In this document: positions 7,762 to 14,165 of the stretch, one piece after another
Layout of the letters: each line of letters begins with the position of its first letter
How positions within the stretch are numbered: the first letter of the stretch is position 1
Origin: Opitutaceae bacterium UBA2377
GTDB lineage: Bacteria; Verrucomicrobiota; Verrucomicrobiia; Opitutales; Opitutaceae
Reading direction: 5' to 3'
Length of the DNA: 35,443 nt
Assembly (NCBI GenBank): GCA_002344205.1
Contig: DDSZ01000016.1
Location: 1 to 35,443, forward strand
The notes under the pieces: generated by a model
Databases searched by the model: none
Told to the model about the DNA's origin: nothing
What the model saw: the letters and a program-made list of their open reading frames with translations, nothing else
Made by a program: the position numbers and the translations under genes

Positions 7762-9216
7762 TTACTTGGTCAGCACGTGGTAGTTTGCCATCGAGATTCC
7801 GCTCAACATGGCGCCGACGATGCCGAGAAAGCCCTGGTCCGTCCCGCACAGGTAGAGATTGCCGAGCGGGGTGCGGCCGTCGCGAATCTTGGTCGGCGCG
7901 CCGTAGATCGCACCGTTGAGGTGGCCCGTGAATTTGGTGATCGTGCGCGGCGTAAACATGTCGGTCGCGACCGTGGCCCCGGCAAAGGCCGCCGGATCGG
8001 ACGGCGGAAGAAACCGCCGCGCACTGGCGTGGATCGTTCCGAACCATCGCTTCTTTTCCGCCTGATACTCCGCCTCGGGCAGCCCGAACCAGTGCGCAGG
8101 CTCCGCCAAGCAGGTCACGCGGAAAATCCCCTCGGGCAACACACGGTCCGCGCCGTAGTCGAAATTATTGGGGATGCAGATCACGCCGCTGCGCGGGTCC
8201 ACCGGCGTGGCCGGGCACGCATAGTCGAATTGCGGTGAATCGTTGAAAAACACGATCGTGTCGTCCCCCCACCCCAGCGCGGCCGGCTGGCGGTCGAGCA
8301 CCGTGATCGTTTCCACGAAGGAATGGCGCCCCGGGCTGTGCCGCAGTTCGGGCCGGGCAAGCGATTCCTCGGGTCCGATTGCTCCACCCAGCATGCACAG
8401 GCCAAAAGTCTCCGGTGCGCCGATGGACGAGAGCACGTGCGTCGCGGTGATCTCCTCACCACTGTCGAGCACAAGCCGGTCCACTTTGTCGCCCCCAAAC
8501 AGAATCTGGCGCACGCCGCACTTCATGCGCCGCTCGCCGCCGGCCTGCCGGTATTTTTCCTGCAAAACCCGCAGGATGACGCGCACCCCTTCAAACGGCC
8601 GGGCAAAGCCTTCCAGGAAAAGCGCCTTGAACATGATCACAAACTGACCGAACTCCATGTCGTGCTCCTGGGCACTGCCGTAATACATCACGGGGCAGAA
8701 CAGCATGTCCTCCAGCAAAGGGTCGGTGAGATGTTGCCGCACCACGGTCCGGGCTGATTCCGGCTTCGCGTCGAGCGAGACGTCGTCGTAGCCGCGGATG
8801 AGCTGCACCAGCTTCCGAAAGCCGTCGATCTGCGCCGGGAAGGCGCGGGCGACCTCGGATTCAAAGACGGCAAAATCGTTGGTGAAGCGCAGGCTCGTCT
8901 CGCCCCGCGACCCGAAGGCGACCCGGCTCTGCTTCTGCTCGCACAGGGCGAATTCCTCCCGGTCGATCCGGAGCTGGCGCAGCAGCTTGGTCAGCGGCGT
9001 GCCTTTCACGCCCGGCCGCACGTAATTGGTCATCGCGTGGAGGCCCACGTCGTATTTCCGTCCGTCAATGCTGTAGAAGCTGTTCAGGCCCCCCACGGCG
9101 TTGTGTCGCTCGAAGATGCACACCTTTTTCCCGAAATGCGCCAGCCGGATGCCGGCCGCGAGGCCCGACATGCCGGCGCCGATGATGACGACATCGTAGT
9201 GGGAGCTGCTGTTCAT
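7762..9216 (-). CDS. CrtI/CrtISO-type FAD-dependent oxidoreductase (first of the pair)
   Basis: A 484-residue flavoprotein in the same broad family as the gene downstream, but clearly a different subgroup. The N-terminal FAD motif VIIGAGMSGLAAGIRLAHFG (about 10-29) is followed by CIFERHNAVGGLNS. The C-terminal family segment GNLYLCGTDQGFLGIVGAMLSG lies near 450-471. By eye the two paralogues share little beyond the flavin motifs, so they are not a recent duplication and may act at different steps. The gene follows the ACP gene after a 139-base gap that contains a terminator-like hairpin, and precedes its partner by 66 bases. Family proteins act on polyenes, but the cluster gives no sign of carotenoid synthesis. 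Start is ATG 9216. Confidence 0.82.
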   Translation of the reverse strand: MNSSSHYDVVIIGAGMSGLAAGIRLAHFGKKVCIFERHNAVGGLNSFYSIDGRKYDVGLHAMTNYVRPGVKGTPLTKLLRQLRIDREEFALCEQKQSRVAFGSRGETSLRFTNDFAVFESEVARAFPAQIDGFRKLVQLIRGYDDVSLDAKPESARTVVRQHLTDPLLEDMLFCPVMYYGSAQEHDMEFGQFVIMFKALFLEGFARPFEGVRVILRVLQEKYRQAGGERRMKCGVRQILFGGDKVDRLVLDSGEEITATHVLSSIGAPETFGLCMLGGAIGPEESLARPELRHSPGRHSFVETITVLDRQPAALGWGDDTIVFFNDSPQFDYACPATPVDPRSGVICIPNNFDYGADRVLPEGIFRVTCLAEPAHWFGLPEAEYQAEKKRWFGTIHASARRFLPPSDPAAFAGATVATDMFTPRTITKFTGHLNGAIYGAPTKIRDGRTPLGNLYLCGTDQGFLGIVGAMLSGISMANYHVLTK

Positions 9217-9260
9217 GGGGTGCGGCGCATTGTCCGCATGGGTAATGTCGGGCGGCGGAA

Positions 9261-9278
9261 GCGGGCATTCAAGCCCGC
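9261..9278. repeat. Short hairpin in the ACP to oxidoreductase spacer
   Basis: GCGGGC (9261-9266) and GCCCGC (9273-9278) form a 6-base stem with loop ATTCAA, directly past the terminator-like hairpin in the direction of transcription. It has no T run and could be a processing or mRNA-stabilising structure for the downstream message. No function is established. Confidence 0.4.
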
Positions 9279-9293
9279 CGGTTGCGGCCTAGC

Positions 9294-9319
9294 AAAAAGG
9301 CCGGGGTGTTCCCGGCCTT
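9294..9319 (-). terminator. Rho-independent terminator-like hairpin inside the lipid cluster
   Basis: On the minus strand a 9-base stem AAGGCCGGG / CCCGGCCTT with a 5-base loop is followed at once by a run of T (plus-strand A run 9294-9298). It stands between the ACP gene (stop at 9356) and the first CrtI-like gene (start at 9216). It has the form of an intrinsic terminator for a FabF-ACP transcript, or an attenuator that lowers expression of the downstream genes. Confidence 0.7.
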
Positions 9320-9355
9320 GTGGTCGCGGCGGTTCTGCCGTTTTCGGCCGACGGC

Positions 9356-9619
9356 TCAGCTCTTCCCGGCGAGCGCGTTGAATTTGGGCGTCAGGTATTC
9401 GGCGCAACTGTCCAGCGAGGCGAGCTGCATGTAGTCGGCCTCGGGCACCTCGATGCCGTGGCGCTTGCGGAGCTCCATGACGATATCAAGGAAGTCCATG
9501 GAATCGAGCTGGAGCTGGTCGCGCAGGCGCACGTCGGGCTTGACGTTGCTCAAGTCCTCATCGGGCGCGATGTCCGCGATGATATTGAGCACCACCTGTT
9601 TGCATTCGTCTTTGGTCAT
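9356..9619 (-). CDS. Acyl carrier protein
   Basis: An 87-residue acidic acyl carrier protein. The phosphopantetheine attachment serine is Ser40 in the motif LQLDSMDFLD, a DSM variant of the usual DSL. Length and helix pattern fit a type II ACP. I chose ATG 9619 because an upstream TTG (9664) would overlap the ketosynthase gene and add residues outside the family pattern. The ketosynthase ends 22 bases upstream, so the two form a KS-ACP pair. A terminator-like hairpin follows its stop codon. Being placed with a ketosynthase, FabZ-like and CrtI-like genes, it is probably a dedicated carrier for this pathway rather than the housekeeping ACP, though sequence alone cannot prove that. Confidence 0.92.
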   Translation of the reverse strand: MTKDECKQVVLNIIADIAPDEDLSNVKPDVRLRDQLQLDSMDFLDIVMELRKRHGIEVPEADYMQLASLDSCAEYLTPKFNALAGKS

Positions 9620-9641
9620 AGGTCGTTGGTAAAGGGCCGAA

Positions 9642-10880
9642 TTAGGGGACAAATCGCCGAACAATCAATGTGGAATTTATACCCAGCATGCCGAAGGAAT
9701 TGTTCAAAATCGTGTCCACCTTGGCGGCCTTGTGCGGCTGATTGAGGACCAGCCCGGGCAGATCGCACTTGGGGTCGAGGTGGTCCACGTTGATGGTCGG
9801 GTGAACCGTCAGATCGTCAAAGGACGGCAGGTTGCCGGCCAGTTCCAAGGCCCCGGCCGCGCCCATGCAGTGGCCGATGTAGCTCTTGGTGTTGTTGATG
9901 TGGGTCTCGGGGCAGTTTTCGCCGAAGACCGCGCGGATGGCCTCGCACTCCTGGATGTCGCCGAGCGGAGTCGCCGTCGCGTGGGTGTTGACGATGTGGA
10001 TGTCCGCGGGCTGGAGCCCCGCCCGGACGAGGGCGCTGCGGATGCACTCGGTCTGGCGGACGGGGTTCGGCAGCACGTAGTCGCTGGCGTCGCTGTTGAC
10101 ATGGTAGCCGGCGATCTCGGCGTAGATTTTGGCGCCCCGCGCCTGCGCGTCTTCGAGCCGTTCCAAGGTGTAGAGTGCGCCGCCCTCGGAGATGACGATG
10201 CCGTTGCGGGCAAGGTCGAATGGCCGGGAGGCCTTGAGCGGATTCTCGTGGGTGGCGAGCGCGTTCTGGCTCTTGAATCCCGCGAAGATGCCGAAGGTGT
10301 GGATGCTCTCGCTGACGCCGCCACAGATCGCGAAATCCACCTCGCCGAGCCGCAGCATCTGCGTCGCGTGGATCAGCCCCATGTTGCCCGCCGCACAAGC
10401 CGCCCCGATGGTGTAGGCAGGCCCGGTCGTGCCGAGATTGAGCGAGGTCTCGCCCGCCGGGTTGTTGGCCACGGTGCGGGGGTTGTGGTAGTGCGACCAG
10501 AACTTCGTGTCGTAGTTGAACTTCGAGATGTTGTAGATCTCGTTCTCCGTCTCGACGTTGCCGTGCTCGGTGCAGCCGATGTAGATGCCCACGCGGTCCT
10601 TCGGCAGCGTTTCAAAATTCACCCCGCTGTCGGCAAGAGCTTCGCGGGCACAGTAGATGCTGATGCTGCCGGCCCGCGTGCCCACACGCACTTCCTTCTT
10701 TTTCTGGTATTTCAGCGGATCGTAGTGGCAGACCCCCGCGAGCTGGCTGCCCATGTAGCGGATTTCCATGCGCTCAATGCCCGCTTTGCCGGCGAGGAGA
10801 TTGGCGCGAAACTCGGCCAGCGTATTGCCGTTGGGGGCCGTCAGACCGACGCCGGTGATCACAATGCGGGAGGGCTTCAT
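9642..10880 (-). CDS. Beta-ketoacyl-ACP synthase II-like enzyme (FabF family) with a variant gate loop
   Basis: A 412-residue KAS II-type condensing enzyme that elongates acyl chains with malonyl-ACP. The triad is Cys162 (GAACAAGNMG), His300 (NTHATATPLGD) and His337 (NTKSYIGHCMGAAGA). The C-terminal loop reads NSFGMLGINSTL where FabF normally has NSFGFGGTNATL, so the gatekeeper phenylalanine region is changed. That may widen or reshape acyl-chain entry. The preferred start is ATG 10880; a GTG lies one codon upstream. It is the first gene of the minus-strand lipid cluster and diverges from galE across 60 bases, which must hold both promoters. A weak TTGTAT/TGGCTA pair spaced by 17 bases on the minus strand (10930-10902) is the only promoter-like match I saw. 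Confidence 0.9.
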   Translation of the reverse strand: MKPSRIVITGVGLTAPNGNTLAEFRANLLAGKAGIERMEIRYMGSQLAGVCHYDPLKYQKKKEVRVGTRAGSISIYCAREALADSGVNFETLPKDRVGIYIGCTEHGNVETENEIYNISKFNYDTKFWSHYHNPRTVANNPAGETSLNLGTTGPAYTIGAACAAGNMGLIHATQMLRLGEVDFAICGGVSESIHTFGIFAGFKSQNALATHENPLKASRPFDLARNGIVISEGGALYTLERLEDAQARGAKIYAEIAGYHVNSDASDYVLPNPVRQTECIRSALVRAGLQPADIHIVNTHATATPLGDIQECEAIRAVFGENCPETHINNTKSYIGHCMGAAGALELAGNLPSFDDLTVHPTINVDHLDPKCDLPGLVLNQPHKAAKVDTILNNSFGMLGINSTLIVRRFVP

Positions 10881-10940
10881 CACTTATGAAACGAAAATCG
10901 CTAGCCATCCCCGCCCCGAAAGCAATACAACGCTCCCGAA

Positions 10941-11933
10941 ATGAACGTTCTTGTCGTTGGCGGCGCCGGTTACATCGGAAGTCATTGTGTCCGGCAGCTC
11001 CTTGCCGCCGGCCACCGGCCGGTCGTGCTCGACAATCTGGTCTTCGGGCACCGGGCGGCGGTGCCGGCCGATGTCCCCCTCTATCCCGCCAATCTTGGCA
11101 ATGAGAAGGAGGTCGGCAAAATCCTCCGGAAGGAGAAGATTGAGCTCGTCATGCACTTCGCGGCCTACGCCTACGTCGGCGAGAGCGTGACCGACCCGCT
11201 CAAATACTATTTCAACAACGTCGCCGCCACCCTGCACCTGCTGCGCTGCATGCTCGGCGCCGGGGTAAAAAAATTCGTCTTCTCCTCGACCTGCGCGACC
11301 TACGGCACACCGGAGAAGATGCCCATCACCGAGGACACCCCGCAAGTCCCTATCAACCCCTACGGACAGACCAAGCTGGACATGGAAAACACCCTTAAGG
11401 CGCTGGCCCGCGCCTACGGGCTGAGTTTTGCCGCCTTCCGCTATTTCAACGCCGCCGGTGCCGCGGCGGACGGTGCCATCGGCGAACACCACGATCCCGA
11501 GACGCACCTCATCCCCCTCGCGTTTGACGCCGCCAGCGGGGTCAGACCGCCTTTGCAGGTGTTTGGCACGGACTACCCCACCCCGGACGGCACCTGCCTG
11601 CGCGACTACGTGCACGTGGACGACCTCAGCCGCGCGCACATCGCGGTGTTCGACAAGCTGGCAACCCCGGGCGCGGCCCTTTTCTACAATCTCGGCACCG
11701 GCAAGCCCACCTCGGTGCTCGAGGTCATCAAGGCCGTGGAGAAAATCTCCGGCCGCAAAGTCCCCTACGTCGCCGCGCCCCGCCGCGCCGGTGATCCGCC
11801 CGCCCTTTACGCCGATGCCACCAAAGCCAGGACCGAACTCGGCTGGGTCATCCGGTATCCCGATATCGAGTCCATCGTGGCCACTGCTTGGAAATGGCAC
11901 GAGGCCCACCCGCAAGGGTATGCCGCGCCGTAG
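10941..11933 (+). CDS. galE: UDP-glucose 4-epimerase
   Basis: A 330-residue extended SDR that interconverts UDP-glucose and UDP-galactose in the cytoplasm, supplying galactose for metabolism and for cell-surface polysaccharide. The NAD motif GGAGYIGSH is at 7-15. The catalytic pair is Tyr141 and Lys145 (YGQTKLDME), preceded by the serine segment FSSTCATYG (114-122). Further GalE features are ESVTDPLKYYFNN (81-93), RYFNAAGA and the substrate-binding DYPTPDGTCLRDYVHVDDL. Length is usual for the family. It is divergent from the lipid cluster and converges on hflC, with a strong hairpin in between. It is probably monocistronic and unrelated to the lipid genes. Confidence 0.95.
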   Translation: MNVLVVGGAGYIGSHCVRQLLAAGHRPVVLDNLVFGHRAAVPADVPLYPANLGNEKEVGKILRKEKIELVMHFAAYAYVGESVTDPLKYYFNNVAATLHLLRCMLGAGVKKFVFSSTCATYGTPEKMPITEDTPQVPINPYGQTKLDMENTLKALARAYGLSFAAFRYFNAAGAAADGAIGEHHDPETHLIPLAFDAASGVRPPLQVFGTDYPTPDGTCLRDYVHVDDLSRAHIAVFDKLATPGAALFYNLGTGKPTSVLEVIKAVEKISGRKVPYVAAPRRAGDPPALYADATKARTELGWVIRYPDIESIVATAWKWHEAHPQGYAAP

Positions 11934-11939
11934 TGCGCG

Positions 11940-12022
11940 TGCGGCAAGGCTGAATCGTCGTTGCGCCGGCTCAAATGATGAGCCGGTCGCAACGACTGGA
12001 TTCGCTCCGCAATTCTGCCGCA
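11940..12022. terminator. Nested palindrome between convergent galE and hflC
   Basis: The core hairpin has a 17-base left arm (11957-11973), loop AATGA and a right arm (11979-11996) that matches it except for one bulged T at 11987. GAATC (11952-11956) and GATTC (11999-12003) extend the stem after a 2-base bulge. Outermost TGCGGCA (11940-11946) and TGCCGCA (12016-12022) also pair. The position between converging genes suits a bidirectional terminator, but there is no T run on either side. Confidence 0.55.
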
Positions 12023-12034
12023 GTGCGACCGGGG

Positions 12035-13003
12035 TTATTCCGGCAGGCCTGATTTGCGGAGGTAGCGCACGTAGTCGGAGTCCGGGCCGAGGAAGATCGT
12101 CGTCTTGCTGCCGATGGAGCGGCTGTAGCTCTCCAGCGAGCGAAAGAACGAGAAGAACTCGGGATCGGCTCCGAAAGCTTCGTTGTAAACGCGCGTGGCC
12201 TCGGCATCGGCTTCGCCGCGGATCAGCTCGGCGCGGCGCTGGGCCTCGGAGCGGATCTGGGCAAGGAGCTGCTGCGTTTGACCGTCGATCTGGGCGGCTC
12301 GACCCTGGCCCTCGGAGCGGAATTGCTCCGCGATCCGCTGGCGTTCGGCGATCATGCGCTCGAAGACGCGCTGCTGGACGGATTCGACGTAGTCCACGCG
12401 CTTGATGCGGATGTCCACCAGCTCGATGCCGAGGGTCGGCATCTGCGCGCGGGCTTTTTCCAGGATCAGCTTGGTGAGTTCCTCGCGGCCCGAGGCGACC
12501 CGCTGCCGCAGGATTTCCTCGTCGGTCTCGCTCACGGCCTGGGCGCGGGCGAGATCCTCCTCGGATACGCGCCAGTCCTTCGAGCGCACGATTTCCAGCA
12601 GATCGGTGGCCGAGATCTGGTCGCGCACCACGGAGTCGAGGATGTCGTTGAGCCGGAGGGTGGCACCTCGCTCGTCGCGGACGCGCTGCATGAACAGCAG
12701 TGGATCGGCGATGCGCCAGCGGGCGGTGGTGTCCACGGAGATGAACTGTTCGCCGCGGGTGGGAATCTGATTCGGGTCTCCATCCCAGGAGTAGAGCCGC
12801 TTGTCGAAGCGTCGCACCTCCTGGATGAAGGGCGTCTTGAAATGCAGGCCCGGCGTGGTCACCGGGTCGCCCACGGGCGCGCCGAACTGGATGACGATGG
12901 CCTGCTCGGACTCATCGAGGGTGTAGGCGGCGGAAAAGAGCACGAAAGCCCCGATGCCCAGCAGGATGACGAAACCGCCAATGGCGGCAGAAAAACGGTT
13001 CAT
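12035..13003 (-). CDS. hflC: HflC, membrane SPFH-domain modulator of FtsH
   Basis: A 322-residue SPFH (prohibitin-like) protein. With HflK it forms the large periplasmic-facing cage that surrounds the FtsH protease in the inner membrane and limits access of membrane substrates. One N-terminal membrane segment (about 7-28) is followed by the SPFH domain opening LDESEQAIVIQFGAPVGDPVTTPGLH. The long helical region, from about 160 on, carries many REE/RQR/EAQRRAE repeats, and RGEADAEATRVYNEAF is the typical HflC/stomatin ending. It starts 2 bases after the hflK stop codon. The family length is normal. Confidence 0.92.
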   Translation of the reverse strand: MNRFSAAIGGFVILLGIGAFVLFSAAYTLDESEQAIVIQFGAPVGDPVTTPGLHFKTPFIQEVRRFDKRLYSWDGDPNQIPTRGEQFISVDTTARWRIADPLLFMQRVRDERGATLRLNDILDSVVRDQISATDLLEIVRSKDWRVSEEDLARAQAVSETDEEILRQRVASGREELTKLILEKARAQMPTLGIELVDIRIKRVDYVESVQQRVFERMIAERQRIAEQFRSEGQGRAAQIDGQTQQLLAQIRSEAQRRAELIRGEADAEATRVYNEAFGADPEFFSFFRSLESYSRSIGSKTTIFLGPDSDYVRYLRKSGLPE

Positions 13004-13005
13004 GG

Positions 13006-14019
13006 TTATTTTCCTCCGGTGGAGCCGCCGAGAGGCTGGCCCAGGTTGAGCAGAGGCAGGGGCGAATTTGCGCCCTCCTCCATGATGTAAACCGGCCCGG
13101 CCTTGGGCAGGACGTTGTCAATCATCTCCAGATACAGGCGTTGGCGCGTGATCTCCGGCGCGCGCTTGTATTCCGTGAGGATCGCCGAGAAACGGCCGGC
13201 CTCGCCCCGCGAGCGGTTGACCCGCTCCGCGCGATAGGCCTCGGCCTCGGCGATGATCTGGCTGGCCTGACCCTCGGCGCGTGGGATGACCTGGTTGCGG
13301 CGCTTTTCCGCCTCGTTGATCAGGCGCTCGCGCTCCTGCTCGGCCTGGTTCACCTCGTTGAAGGCGGGCTTCACCAAATCGGGCGGGGTCACGTCCTGCA
13401 GCTCGATGGTGTTGATCTGGATGCCGAGGTCGAAGCTGTTGAGAATGTCCTGCAGCTCCAACCGCGCGGCGGTGGCCACCTGCACGCGTTTCTCGGTAAG
13501 CACGTCGCTGCCGAGGCTGTTGCCCACGACCCGGCGCATCACGGCCTCGGAGATGTCGCGCAGCGTCTGGATGGGTTGGCGGGCGCGGTGCAGGAACTTG
13601 TCGGCATCGGCGATCTGGAACTGGACGACCCACTCCACGTCGATGACCTTCAGGTCGCCCGTCAGCATGAGCGACTCGTCCCGGTGGGTGCGGTTCTTGA
13701 TATACTGGCCCCGGGCGTCGCCGCCACCGGAGCGGAAGCCGAACTCCTCCTTGAGCACGCGGGCGGTGGGCACGAACTGCACGCGGTCCACGCCGAGGGG
13801 CAGCTTGAAGTGCAGGCCCGGCGGATTGATCGCGATGACCCGGCCGAAGCGTTTGACCACCGCCTCCTCCTCGGGCTGGACGGTGTAGTAACTGGTGAGC
13901 GCGGCAAAAAGCGCGATCACGAGGAGCGGGATGACCCACAGGACGGGGCCGAGCCGCTGCAACTGCTCCATGAGCGGGTTGTCGGCGCCCTCCGAGGGCG
14001 GATAAGGTCTGGATGGCAT
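13006..14019 (-). CDS. hflK: HflK, membrane SPFH-domain modulator of FtsH
   Basis: A 337-residue SPFH protein and partner of HflC in the FtsH-HflKC complex. A short Pro-rich N-terminus precedes a membrane segment (about 26-44). The SPFH domain begins at YYTVQPEEEAVVKRFGRV and contains GLHFKLPLGVDRVQFV, the HflK form of the motif. The helical region RERLINEAEKRRNQVIPRAEGQASQIIAEAEAYRAERVNR (as separate segments from about 235 to 275) is typical. ATG 14019 is used. It is the first gene of a two-gene operon with hflC and diverges from the antiporter gene across 146 bases. The N-terminus lacks the long Gly-rich stretch of E. coli HflK. Confidence 0.92.
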   Translation of the reverse strand: MPSRPYPPSEGADNPLMEQLQRLGPVLWVIPLLVIALFAALTSYYTVQPEEEAVVKRFGRVIAINPPGLHFKLPLGVDRVQFVPTARVLKEEFGFRSGGGDARGQYIKNRTHRDESLMLTGDLKVIDVEWVVQFQIADADKFLHRARQPIQTLRDISEAVMRRVVGNSLGSDVLTEKRVQVATAARLELQDILNSFDLGIQINTIELQDVTPPDLVKPAFNEVNQAEQERERLINEAEKRRNQVIPRAEGQASQIIAEAEAYRAERVNRSRGEAGRFSAILTEYKRAPEITRQRLYLEMIDNVLPKAGPVYIMEEGANSPLPLLNLGQPLGGSTGGK

Positions 14020-14165
14020 GGGGATGATTTCAGGCCCGGACGTTCATCGCCCGGCCGCTGGAGCGCTGACCCTCACCGCATCTTTCCGGCATGCCAAGGC
14101 TAACCGGTCGGTCCGATGGCGATTTTTGCAGGCAAACGAAATAAGGCCTTCCTGCTGCGCGCGGG

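Noticed and set aside
6208..9216. Carotenoid biosynthesis locus based on the two CrtI-like genes
   Set aside because: No phytoene synthase, cyclase, GGPP synthase or other isoprenoid gene is present, and the neighbours are all fatty-acid-type genes.
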